A stretch of DNA of 64,000 nucleotides from Maratus speciosus (lineage: Eukaryota; Arthropoda; Arachnida; Araneae; Salticidae). Position 1 is the first letter of the stretch. The number at the start of each line of letters is the position of its first letter. A program made the position numbers and the translations under genes. This document shows positions 33,582-43,997 of this stretch, piece after piece. Where the stretch lies: the NCBI GenBank assembly GCA_963932465.1, contig OZ010788.1, positions 201,440,559-201,504,558 on the forward strand, written 5' to 3'. The notes under the pieces are model-generated. The model saw only the letters and a program-made list of their open reading frames with translations. It was not told the DNA's origin and searched no databases.

Positions 33582-34435
33582 ATTTTTCTCCCAGTTGGAA
33601 ATTTATATCTAATATAGTATAGTATAGGTCATATATTTCCGTGAAGATTTTTTCCCGAAACTCCAAAGAGGACCTTCAACAAATTGAAAAAGGAATATTT
33701 TTTGGATAACCCTGTAAAAACTATTGTAGCAAAAGCGTGCAAGCTCGAGATTATTAATAAGTGGCTTATTGTAATATACTGTGTTTATTTTTATGAGGAT
33801 AGCATGTATACTCGTAGAGAAATTAAGGTTTTTATAAAAACTGTCCCAAATTTCGCCAAGTTTTTTGCTTATAATTTGCAGAGTTCTTGATATAAAATAA
33901 AGTTACTTTCAGAAAATATGTCAAATAACATTGTACATAATACTCTACAATCAGAATCAAAAAATAATAAAAATTAGGTGAAAAATGAGCAGGTTTATTA
34001 AAAAATGTTTCACTGCGCATGCGCGAATGCAATCAAGATATAATATGCATAATGTATTAGCTAAGTATATAGAGCAACTTTTGTGAAAGTCTCAAAATCA
34101 TAGCTTGAAAATTCTGAAAATTATCGTCGATAGAATAAGCTCGAAATCCTTTGTTCCCAAAAAGAAGCAAAAATATGAGGGGTTGTATCAAATATCTGTT
34201 GATTAGAGCCAAGATAGCGTACACAATATTGCACGTACTACTATATTTGGATACAACCCCTCATCTTTTTGTTTACTTTTGGGAACAACGGATTTCGAGC
34301 TTATTCTATCGACGATAACTTTCAGAATTTTCAAGCTATGATTTTGAGACTTTCACAAATATGCTCTATATACTTAGCTAATACATTATGCGCATTATAT
34401 TTTGATTGCATTCGCGCATGCGCAGTGTTCCCGCA

Positions 34436-35784
34436 GAAGCGAAAAAAAAATTTTTTTCACAAAAAATATCTTATTTATTTGCTCTCTTTTTTTATCTTCA
34501 TTTTTTTAATCATTTGTGTCAGATTTAATGTTTCCTTCTGAAAACAAAATTACTACTGCAGTTTCAAATATTTTTATACATATTTTTTTTCGATGAACTC
34601 AAACTGTAACTAGTTAAAGGAAAAAAAGAAAAAAATAAGAAAACAATTTAAAACAGGAAAGGAAAAAGAATAGAAAATATGTTACAAATAATTTAAATAA
34701 ATAAAAGTTATGTTATTATAAGTCAAAATGCATACTTACGGTAAAATAATAATGTTAATTAAACATTAAATTAAAAGTTTAAATGCATAAAACATATTGA
34801 AAAAGTATAAAATGAAATTTTTGTGGACTACGTTTCTTAACTTCTTTTTTTTTTCTAAGTTTATCAACTATTTCAAGGGCAATTCCATTTCGAAAACAAT
34901 TTTTAATCGTACATATTAATGTATTGGTAGCATTTATTAGCAATTCTTTAACGTCTGAGCTGAAATTGGATAATTCAATGTCATGCTTTAAAGATTCATT
35001 GGTAGATAAATAATTAACTAAAATTAAACTCGAAATCTTTAAAAACGTCAGTTTTTTGTTTGTTAGTGGGTTTTTAATTTTTTTTTTTTTTTTTTTGAAA
35101 AAAGCAATGCAACTGTATTTGAAAATACAGGTTTTTTATTTTTTAATAAATTCAGTATTTTGCGATCACGATAAATACAGAAATAACCGAAAACAGTATA
35201 AAATAAGATATTTTAGATAAATTTAAATTTTGTATTAGTTTGTAACCACAACTACCCTGAAAGCTATCAAAACTACTTAAGTATGTATATAAGATTTAGT
35301 AGTTTGTAAGTTACATTTTGTTTATTGATAGATGAACGATGAATTTTAAATGTAAAGAAGACAAGGTTAATCGACAAGAAAACAGCAAAAGAGTTAATTT
35401 TGAGGTCGTAAAAAATAGTCCTAGATTTTAAATTTGTAAAGTTTTTAATACTATTTTGCTGGTATATTTTTATGAGATCACTTGAACAAAGCGATATATT
35501 CAAATTTAAACTAGCTTTATCAAAAAAAATTTCACATTTAAATAAACTTTATGAAATGTGGAGCAAAAAATAAAAATATTACTAATTTAATATTGTAAAT
35601 AGCATATATACATAGTTTGAGAAAAAAAATGCATGTATAACCATAAAACGTTTATTAGCTAACAGGAAATATGATATTATTAAAAGGATTTATGTACTTT
35701 GAAATTTTAAAACTTTTATATATATTTTTTGTATAAACAAAGTATATAACCCTGTATCAAGCATATTGTAAAAAAATATTCTTT
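34436..35784. other. AT-rich intronic stretch, nothing recognised
   Basis: Homopolymer T run near 35,079-35,096. No inverted repeat or conserved frame noticed. Confidence 0.5.
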
Positions 35785-37190
35785 TTAACACTTTCCAACA
35801 AATTTGAAAAGTGTTTATGATTTCGGTTTGTCTGTCCGTCTGCTCGTGTGGCCGTCTGTCCGTCTGGCTGTCTGTCCGAGCTCTAACTCTCGTAAATATA
35901 CTCGGATTGACCTGAAATTTTTGGATATTATTGACGCTTACCCTAGCACAATCCCTATTTCAAATGAAGTTTGTAGCATACTTAGTTTATTTACAGAGAC
36001 AGTCAAAAGCATTCCGTTACATTACAGCCAATGGAAAAAAATCGTTATTTGCAGGAACAGCCAAGAGTATTCCATTACATTACGGCCAATGGGAAAAAAT
36101 CGTTTCAAATGATTTTTAATGATGTTACACCCTTTCAAACATAATAAAATTGATATGCATTTGCGAAGTGAACGAAAATATGCATTCTGTAGAATATGCG
36201 GTGCAAAGAATAGTTATTATTCATTTACAGGGCCACACAAAAGAATTCCGTTTTATAATGGTATGGGGTGGGGGTTGGGGATTGTTTGCGACGTGCTTTA
36301 AATATGTTAAACTATTTCACAGATAATGAAATTGATATGCGTCACTCAGGCTTACTATAAGTTATTTCATGTATAATAGGAAGTCATTTACAGGGACACA
36401 CAAAAGATTTCAGATACTATATTCTATCCGAGGTACTGTATATTAGCGATGACGGCAGAAAATGCATTTTTAATTATGATATGCGCTTTAAAGTTCACTA
36501 TATTTATGAAAACTATATGGCGTGTAGAAATGCTATAGTTGATACACAAGGCTACACAAAAGAATTCATAAAGATTACTGAGTATAAACGTAAATTGCTT
36601 AATTGTGGTTTTTAAATGAGTTATGCATTTGTACTCTGAACTGCATTTAGTTTACTTAAGAAATGTTTGTAGAATATAGATAAAATGATATATAGGGCCA
36701 CGCAAGAAATTGGATAAATGGCCGTCTATATATGATAATTTCTGAAAATGTGATTTTAGTAGTTTTAAGAGAGTTTTAGTTTGAATTAAATTTTAGCTAA
36801 ATAGTAGCGTGTAATAAAACTACTAGGTAAATTACAGGGCTGAACAAAAGTATTCAAGTATGTCTCCATCTATTAGTATAAGTTGCTGAAAGAGAAATTT
36901 CAACCTGTTATGCGTTTTGTTGCTAAACTAAATTTTCGCATTATATAGTATCTATATCAACCTACAGATGAAATACAGGGCTGTTCAAAAGAATTGGAAT
37001 ACATATTTGTCTATGGACGGTAACTGCTGAAATCAGTTTTTCAAATGTTTTATCCGTTTTTTTTAAATATTTACTTACTTATATTATTTAACTTATTTAT
37101 CTAAATAACGAAGTTTTGTTAAAGATTTGAGGAAGTGTTGGAAAGGGTTTCATATTCTATGCTTGACGCATGAGTTTTCTTTTTTGTTTA
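35785..37190 (+). repeat. modular foldback arm (plus orientation, longest copy)
   Basis: It begins AACACTTTCCAACAAATTTG, GAAAAGTGTTTATG and a GTCTGTCCGTCTG-rich run. Eight modules open with ACAGAGACAGTCAAAAGCAT (35,993), CAGGAACAGCCAAGAGTATT (36,053), ACAGGGCCACACAAAAGAAT (36,227), ACAGGGACACACAAAAGATT (36,392), CAAGGCTACACAAAAGAATT (36,547), AGGGCCACGCAAGAAATTGG (36,694), ACAGGGCTGAACAAAAGTAT (36,834) and ACAGGGCTGTTCAAAAGAAT (36,974). It closes GTGTTGGAAAGGGTTTCATA then CTATGCTTGACGCATGA. Open frames here are module translations. Confidence 0.75.
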
Positions 37191-37792
37191 CATTTTGTTA
37201 ACACTATACCGATGGAGCACTGCAGTCAATTAATCCTGGAACCTTATCATTGAAAGTTTGAACCTATCATAACACAAATGTAGATTGTATTTTTATGAAA
37301 TCACCACATTGAAGGCCTTATAAACTCTAATAGATATCCAAATAAGTTTGATCTTAGCCTGATAGGGAAATGACCTGACACTGTATTCCCAGGTAGGACA
37401 TATTCTGCGAGAACACTTTCTACATCACAGATGTGGCGCATATGTCTATAAGTCTCATAGAAAATAGAATTCAAACACCAAGGCTCGTACTTCATGCATA
37501 TAAACCTCTAGGTTGAAAGAGAAAAAGTTATTTAATTATTGGTCAAATACATCGTTACAAAATTGGTCGTTATCGCTTAAAACTTATTTTCATAAACATT
37601 CATTTTTTATTTGTTCTTAGAAAATATTGTAATATTTTTAAATAACGATTATCCTAGAAAAGAAAGGAGTAAAAATTAGAAAGCATAAAAAAAGAAGTTT
37701 ATAATTTTTATGCAATTAAACGATATTGATGAAAACATGTGTGCACCTTTTAAAACAAGTTAGAAATTGCACGCCAAACGTGGAAAATGAGG

Positions 37793-38166
37793 TGCGTTCG
37801 TGCTATAACTTGTTTTATAAATATTGTTTGCACCACATGTCGTACTGAATGTATATTTTAGTGCACTTCATAAGTGCATATCAATCTCATTCTGTTCGAA
37901 AGCCTTCAACATCATTAAAATGCACTTGAAATAATTTTTTTCCATTGGCCGTCATGTAATGGAAAACTTTTGACTGTCCCTGTAATTAAACTATACATCT
38001 GACTTCTATAAAATTTGAAATGACTCGACAAAATTTTGCAACAACTATATATTTAAAATTTCGGACCATTCGGTTGGGTAGTTTTTGCTCGGTTATATGC
38101 GGACGGACAGACAGACGGATCGAACGACGACTATAGGTGCTACGTATTTATATAATTACGAACGCA
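37793..38166 (-). repeat. partial modular foldback arm (minus orientation)
   Basis: AAACTTTTGACTGTCCCTG (about 37,964-37,983) is a reverse-complement module start. GGACGGACAGACAGACGG follows, and ATATAATTACGAACGCACCT at the edge is the inverse of the 30,100 segment. 37,191-37,792 shows nothing recognisable. Confidence 0.6.
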
Positions 38167-38374
38167 CCTAAAAAGACTTTTAAACTTTGAAATGATGTAT
38201 GAAAAATGAGAAATATATGATAAATACTGGTATGTAGTAAACGAAAATAGTCTTTTTTACCCTTTGATAAATGAGCCAATTTGGAAATGATTAAATTAAT
38301 TCAAGAATTTAAGATATCAAAACTCTGAATCCCTTCATTTAAGTATTAAAAAAATAATAAATAAGCTGGGCGAA

Positions 38375-38726
38375 TAATTTACTGTAAAAATTATAACGTT
38401 AAAATACAAATCACAACGTTACTAAATGTTGTATACATATTAATGAATTAATTAAAAACTATACAAACATTAAAATTGCATTAAAATACTTAAAATCAAC
38501 ATTTCGGTTACCTTCTATGACCATATCAGGAATTTTTATGTTAAATTACTTTAAAGTTAAAATGAACAGAATACACTGTCCTGAATTGATTGGTCTTTGA
38601 TTTTATTTTAATGTAATTTTAATGTTTGTATAGTTTTTAACTATTCATTCATGTGTATACACCATTTAATGGCATTGTGATTTGTGTTTTCACGATATAA
38701 TTTTAACAGTAATTAAAAAAATATCT
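38375..38726. mobile_element. palindromic MITE
   Basis: The arms AAATTATAACGTTAAAATAC...ACAAATCACAA and AAACTATACAAACATTAAAA are inverted at 38,605-38,715. Centre near 38,545. No clear duplication. Confidence 0.7.
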
Positions 38727-39651
38727 GTTTCAAATAACATATTTATAAAAAATTTATAAATCTGTTATTAACGTACATAAAAATACTTTCAAAAACTAAA
38801 AAGGAAAAAAAAAGTACTGATTTAGTTGCGGTGTTAGCCTAATAAAGAAACAAAATAAAAACTACTTAATTAGCAAAGTTAAATAGCGAAAACAATTAAG
38901 AAATGTAAAATATACTGTACAGTAAAGGAAGCGATAAAATTTAGATTTTTTAGAATCTCTTTATTTTTATTTTTATTCTTTAATCCTTGAAGTACTCGTG
39001 CAGATTCTAAAAATAAAAGTCAATATTTGTTTTAGTAATACTAAGAGATTTTTTTCAGACTTTATAACTTAAAACTTCTATTTTTTATATTCCCTTTCGT
39101 ATTTCAATTTCAGTTTTAATTTTAGATATTTGTTTACTTATAATTTATGTATAATTACAAAGAATAAAACATTAAAATTATGATGAAAATTATAATTTTC
39201 ATTACAATTTTTAAATATAATTATAATTATTTTTTCATAACTTATATATGATTTGTTAATGTTACTTTAAAAAAAAAACTTTTCTATTATTATTTAAGTA
39301 TATCAGCTTTACAATAATGTTTTCCATAATCACATGCTATAAATGTTCTTTTAAAAGATACATGTTTTTCTTAATTTTTTTATTATGTAATAGAATGAAA
39401 AAAGTCGTTGACAGACTGTAAATAAACATTGAAATTAAAATGCACTATGGCTACAAAGTATATAAGTCAGTGGGAGAAAAACTCTAATGAGTTTCTCGCA
39501 AAAATGTAAAATATGAACGTTTTTTTAGACCATCATATCCCACTTTTAATTTAGTAGTTTCAAGCAGTTGAATTAACTGGAAAAGCAGTAATATTTCAGA
39601 AAGTTTACTAACAGAAAAATCTGCTTTTTGTAAATGCCCGTATTGTAATTA
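38727..39651. repeat. AT-rich stretch; end is a repeat shared with 44.4-44.6 kb
   Basis: From about 39,395: AAACATTGAAATTAAAATGC, GCTACAAAGTAT, AGTTTCTCGCAAAAA, TAGACCATCATATC and CTGGAAAAG-AGTA recur in the same order and strand at 44,410-44,600. The copy continues at 40,830-41,060 after the inserted elements. Confidence 0.6.
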
Positions 39652-39755
39652 TACAGGGTGTTTATAAAGTCCCGGACCCATTTTGATGTTTAATAACTCA
39701 TAAAATAATAAAGATAGATTAAAATTAATAACATAAATGGTTAGATAGACTCAAA

Positions 39756-39912
39756 AAGTTTCATGACCCTTGTCAATGAACTTCCGCGTGTGCCCCTTCG
39801 TCGCACGGAGAATATCAAGTCGATAGTCAATTTCACGCCAGGTAGCGGCAAGCATGTCGACATCCACAGACGCTATTGCGGTTGTAATTCTGGCTTTTAA
39901 GTCATCAATTAG
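39756..39912 (-). pseudogene. inverted duplicate of the transposase C-terminus
   Basis: The minus strand encodes IDDLKARITTAIASVDVDML, then AATWREIDYRLDILRATKG, nearly identical to the end of the plus-strand frame (VDADML, WSEIDYRID). A one-base change shifts the last residues (HTRKFIDKGH). Confidence 0.85.
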
Positions 39913-39965
39913 ACATGTTGGAAAACTTCGTATTTCCACAACTAGAAGAGCTTTAGCCACGTGTC

Positions 39966-40298
39966 ATTTTGCAACAAGATGGTGCGCCACCTCATTGGGG
40001 TACCATTTTTCGTACTTCTTTGAATGACCATTTTCCAGGAAGATGGATTGGGCGAGGAGGTCCAATTCCTTGGCCACCCAGATCACCTGATATAACACCG
40101 CTGGACTTTTTCCTTTGGGGATTTGTAAAGGACAATGTTTACAGGAGGAGAGTGTCGAACATTGATGACTTAAAAGCCAGAATTACAACCGCAATAGCCT
40201 CTGTGGATGCCGATATGCTTGCCGCTACCTGGAGTGAAATTGACTATCGAATTGATATTCTCCGTGCGACGAAGGGGGCACACGTGGAAGTTCATTGA
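39966..40298 (+). pseudogene. mariner transposase C-terminal half, DD41D spacing
   Basis: The frame reads ILQQDGAPPHWG, then RWIGRGGPIPWPPRSPD and TPLDFFLWGFVKDNVYRR, ending IDYRIDILRATKGAHVEVH with a stop. QQD holds the second catalytic Asp; the Asp of PLDFFLWG is the third, by comparison with the PSDYHLF position of Mos1. 41 residues lie between them, as in the rosa-type DD41D lineage. The first catalytic Asp and the DNA-binding domain are missing. The frame is intact, so the copy may be fairly young. Confidence 0.85.
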
Positions 40299-40409
40299 CA
40301 AGGGTCATGAAACTTTTTGAGTCTATCTAACGATTTATGTTATTAATTTTAATCTATCTTTATTATTTTATGAGTCATTAAACATCAAAATGGGTCCGGG
40401 ACTTTATAA

Positions 40410-40811
40410 TTGATATGCCATGCTATCAGGCATTATTATTATCGTGGAGAGAAACATCAGTACAGACCTTTCGTTATATGTTATTTTTGATTATGAAAAG
40501 GTCACACTATTTTTCTTAAAAAAAATCTTATTAAAATATATTTAGTTACTTTAAATATATATATATATAGTCTGACACTTAAAAAGTATGCCCTTTTAAG
40601 TGTTTGACTATGTTTTTTTTTTTTTTTTTTTTTTTAAGTAATTAAATATATTTTTAGTGGCTGTTTATAATATAAATTCATACAGACAATATAGAAAAAA
40701 GTTTTAAGAAAAATAGTGTGTCTTTTTAATAACCAAAAATAGCACATAACGAAGGGTCTGTAATTAATTTGCTCTCCACAATAACAATAATGCCTGATAG
40801 CATGTATATCA
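40410..40811. mobile_element. foldback MITE abutting the mariner right end
   Basis: TTGATATGCCATGCTATCAG is inverted as TTGATATACATGCTATCAGG (reverse complement of about 40,790-40,811). Homology continues through GCATTATTATTATCGTGGAG and AAGTTTTAAGAAAAA/TTTTTCTTAAA toward the centre. A TA run and a T tract (40,613-40,636) occupy the middle. It begins exactly where the mariner terminus is cut. Confidence 0.72.
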
Positions 40812-40829
40812 ATCAACATAAGAATTATA

Positions 40830-41140
40830 TTTCTTCCCTTTTAAATTATAAAATGCATTGGAGTTAAGAATTTTGAAATTTTTGAAGCAAATAAGGAAGA
40901 AATATTTTTAGTATTTAAAAATGACAGTATCTTTAAAAGGTATCGAAAAATTATATAAAAAATAAAGCATGTTTAAAATGGAAAAGGTTAAAAAAATAAT
41001 AATAATACATATTATGGAAAATCCTTCCATATATATATTAATTGATACTGATACTTGATCACGTTTTTCAATAAAAAAAATTATTTGTAAACATGAAATA
41101 ATAATAACAATAATAATAATCAATGAAAAATAAACTTCAT
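40830..41140 (+). repeat. continuation of the 39.4 kb repeat, shared with 44.6-44.9 kb
   Basis: AAATTATAAAATGCATTGG, AAATTTTTGAAGCAA, TTTAGTATTTAAAAATGACA and ATATTATGGAAAATCCTTCC align in order with 44,620-44,800. Confidence 0.55.
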
Positions 41141-41471
41141 TTGATTTGTATGATAGATTTTTTTTTTAAAAAAAATCTGTTTTAAAAAGAAGAGCGATAA
41201 ATTCATTAAAAACATGTTACTATTTTTAAAAACATCGTTTGTATTCGAATAATTCGATTTTTTTTTAATGACAATTTATTCAAACAGTTGAATGAACTCT
41301 CAAATATAATAATCAATAATAATAAATGTCATTTGTCAAGCTATATTTAGATCTAAACCATGCCTTCTATTGACTTTCGGATTTGCACTTTGCTGCATTG
41401 CTTTTTACGTATATTTAAATTTAAATATGATTAGTGATAATTTTTTGATTGTTTTAACATAATTTAAGGTA
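41141..41471. other. AT-rich spacer
   Basis: Nothing recognised apart from short A and T runs. Confidence 0.5.
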
Positions 41472-42517
41472 CAGTCGTGGAAAAAAAAAAGTAAACACCC
41501 CCTACTAACTCCTCAACAAATTATCGTAGACGAAAGTTACTGGTACCAAACGATTGGAAATAAAGTCTACTTTTAAATGACGTATATGAAATTTGCTTAG
41601 GGGGCTATCTACATATTAAAACAAATCCAAACTTCATTTTTTTCAATGGTAATACCCAATTTTAACGAGATAGTTCAAATCTTTGGTTCAAACTATGCCT
41701 AGACACCGAATTTCAAGTCATTTGAATGATAAGTTTTTGAATTAAATTACATTAAGTTAAATTACATTTTCATATTTTTATTTATATCTGCTGAAATTAG
41801 GCTCATAATGTTCTAATTTTTTGTGTGGCAATAATACTAATATACCCAAACATAAATATGTTGAATTTGCAATTTTTATAATTTTCTGATATGAAATATG
41901 AATTATGAAATTAATATTCAGAAAAATTATGAATTGCAACCTACAATTTTTTTGATGGATTCAGACTTATTAAATCTTGCTTTATGGAAATCCAAAATTT
42001 CACATTTTTCTTCCAAGTAGTTTTCAAATTATGCTTAAAAAACGTCAAAATGATGGTTTAAAGGGCCGTCTGCGATAGAAGTGACTAAATATTTTGAAAT
42101 TTCTTATGCTATCCTGTAATCTAACAGGCTTCATTGACTGCTTAAGGTGCCTTGATCAAGAAGGGAGCTCTCTCGGTTAACAATCGAGTACGGAACTTCA
42201 ATTTGGATACAGCCCTTAAAATACGCTCGTTTTAAAATAATTAATTTCTCGGAAACTTATGGTACGAATTGCATATAAATTTGTTTTTAGATTAATTGAA
42301 GGGTGTAGAGTTCATTTATGCTGTCAGAATTGTGTACTGATATTTAAAAAAACAAAAATAAAGTTATGGTTCTTTTTAATATGTAGATGGCCCCCTAAGC
42401 AAATTTTATATACATCATTAAAAAGTAGACTTTATTTCCAATCGTTCGGTACCAGTAACTTACGATAATTTATTGAGGAGTTAGTAGGGGGTGTTTACTT
42501 TTTTTTTTCAACGACTG
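41472..42517. mobile_element. TIR-only Tc1/mariner-type element, copy 2
   Basis: TA flanks (41470-41471 and 42518-42519). The ends are CAGTCGTGGAAAAAAAAAAG and, in reverse complement, CAGTCGTTGAAAAAAAAAAG, then TAAACACCCCCTACTAACTC on both sides. The interior is the inverse of 17,510-18,544 (for example GCCTTGATCAAGAAGGG and AGGGTGTAGAG). No transposase motif was seen. Confidence 0.88.
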
Positions 42518-42599
42518 TACGTAAATAATGCACTTATAAAAAACAAGTTGTTATTTTTATGTCAAGTTGTTTGTATTCGTATTATTCGATTAAAAAAAA

Positions 42600-42660
42600 A
42601 AAAAAAACAAGAACGAAAGATCATGCGTCTAGCATAGATTATGAAATACTTTGTTAAAAT
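42600..42660 (-). repeat. inner end of a modular foldback arm
   Basis: AAAACAAGAACGAAAGATCATGCGTC-type sequence followed by TAGCATAGATTATGAAATAC is the reverse complement of the arm end found at 23.29, 37.17 and 44.21 kb. The rest of this arm is absent. Confidence 0.6.
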
Positions 42661-43244
42661 GACGTTTTTTGGGCATAACGCACAGGATATTTCAAAAACT
42701 TGTGAATATTTTTTCATGACATTTTCAAAACATATGTTTCGTGTTAGTCTGTATAAACTGAACCTAAAATTTCGTTTCTATTGTTCAAAGAAATATCTTT
42801 TTAGGTGATTATACTGTTGAAATTTCCAAATTTTTTATTAGCTAAATACAACTTTGTATTAAAAATATAAAAATGCTTTAAATACAACTTTATTTAGGTC
42901 CAGGGTAATTGCTATAATTTGAAACCCTTTAAGGTGCACCACTTACTGCACAACATGGTGTGCATAAGAATTTATTGTTCATTTTCTTGGACACACAAAA
43001 GAATTCGGTTACAGTACTGTCAATACGCTATAATTATTGGAAGTACGCTCTCAGATAGCGTATGGGTTTTTAAATGTAACAGATATTCTTAATATTAGTT
43101 GGTGCGTATAAATTCATATATCATAAATCTGTACAAAAGAATTGCAGTAAATTTACGTCTATTGGCGCAAATTGCTGAAGGGGAATTTTCAGTTGTATTA
43201 TGTGTTTCTTAACGGAACTAAATTTTAGCATTCTATGTAGTGTA

Positions 43245-43997
43245 CACTATGACTTCAAAAATCCGGCATTCAGAAATCCGGCAACTTCAAAAATCCGGCC
43301 TCAAAGTCATTTTTTTCCTCCCTTTTTTTTTGCATTTTGAACTTTTCGAGAGAAAGAAAAATAGCAATTGCTTACAAATTAAAAACTTCGAGTTCGAAAG
43401 TAAAAGTTCGAAAAATAAAAATTAAGAAGAATGCGTGTTTTCTTCATATGTCAGACCCCGATTAGTTCCTTGAACAACAGAAAGTCCAAGAAAACCCGGA
43501 GCTGGGAATATATTGCCCGTAATAGAACCGCCAATAACGCTAGTAGCAGCTCAGGGGGCGAGATCGAGGAAAAGGTATCACTGGAAAAATGCATAAATTT
43601 GACAGGGGACTTAATATCCCCTTTAGATAAACAAGACTGTATTTCCAAAATAGGTATTCTTTACTTGGATAAAATACAAGAAAAACTTGTTAAAGAACGG
43701 CCAAAAAAATTGAAGCAAATAGCATTAACGATCACACGACAAAGAAATGACTTTACTCTTTATTAGATTTTTTTTATTTATTTATAACCTATGAAATATC
43801 AATTAAAGTAAGCTTTTTTTAAATATTTACCCTTCTCTTTTTTTTCACATAACTATCACTTGGCTATGATTAAATTATCAATAAAAGCACTATTAGGAAT
43901 ATCGGAAGTACTTTTGATATTCCTTCAGAAATCCGGAATTTTCAAAAATCTGGCCGAGTCTTGGTCCCTACGATGCCGGATTTTTGAGGTTATACTG
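43245..43997. mobile_element. pogo/Tigger-like element inserted in a foldback arm
   Basis: TA flanks (43243-43244 and 43998-43999). The ends are CACTATGACTTCAAAAATCC and, in reverse complement, CAGTATAACCTCAAAAATCC, both followed by GGCAT. Extra AATCCGGC repeats lie subterminally. The foldback modules resume on the other side. Confidence 0.82.
43431..43766 (+). pseudogene. unrecognised open frame inside the pogo-like element
   Basis: About 100 codons, Lys- and Ser-rich, with ARNRTANNASSSSGGEIEE and a KDCISKIG-like middle, ending LTITRQRNDFTLY. It lies entirely between the TIRs, so it could be a residual transposase C-terminus, but I see no DDE motif or CENP-B-type helix-turn-helix. Not a host gene. 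Confidence 0.3.

Larger units (their letters stand above)
33254..33612. mobile_element. nested foldback element with tRNA-like arms
   Basis: Arms of about 150 bp (from TTAGATATAAATTTCCAACT through the tRNA-like block to TTTTTCACCCAGCTAACCTT) are inverted at roughly 95% identity around a 40-bp centre (about 33,436-33,470). The host sequence AGTATAGTATA is present on both sides (about 33,237-33,252 and 33,613-33,626), consistent with a target duplication; copy B at 62.14 kb shows the uninterrupted site. It belongs to the same family as 15,820-17,490. Confidence 0.82.
33138..34435. mobile_element. 1.4-kb palindromic element, copy A (right side incomplete)
   Basis: It starts GGCCAAAGGCGACCGGTCAC and keeps the same order as 62,055-63,470: TTAGACGTTTTGTTAAATAT, AATTAACCTGAAACTGCAGG, GAGGATAGCATGTATACTCG, the GCGCATGCGCGAATGCAATC block and a centre with GAGGGGTTGTATC and its inverse (about 34,185-34,265). 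The right arm stops after the CGCGCATGCGCAGTG block near 34,430, so the outer third of the arm is missing. The left arm is interrupted by the tRNA-bearing element at 33.25-33.61 kb. Confidence 0.82.
39654..40409 (+). mobile_element. rearranged mariner (DD41D-type) element with inverted 3' duplication
   Basis: After TA (39652-39653) the left end reads CAGGGTGTTTATAAAGTCCC. The right end in reverse complement reads TTATAAAGTCCCGGACCCAT, lacking about 11 terminal bases. Left arm 39,654 to about 39,910 is an inverted copy of about 40,160-40,409, including the last 50 or so codons of the transposase. The unique centre holds the catalytic C-terminal half. The 5' half of the gene and its normal TIR are gone. 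Confidence 0.85.

Noticed and set aside
35804..36112. 102-codon frame starting MKSVYDFGLSVRLL
   Set aside because: It is a translation of the modular foldback arm; related frames appear wherever the arm is repeated (for example the minus strand at 31,148-31,360).
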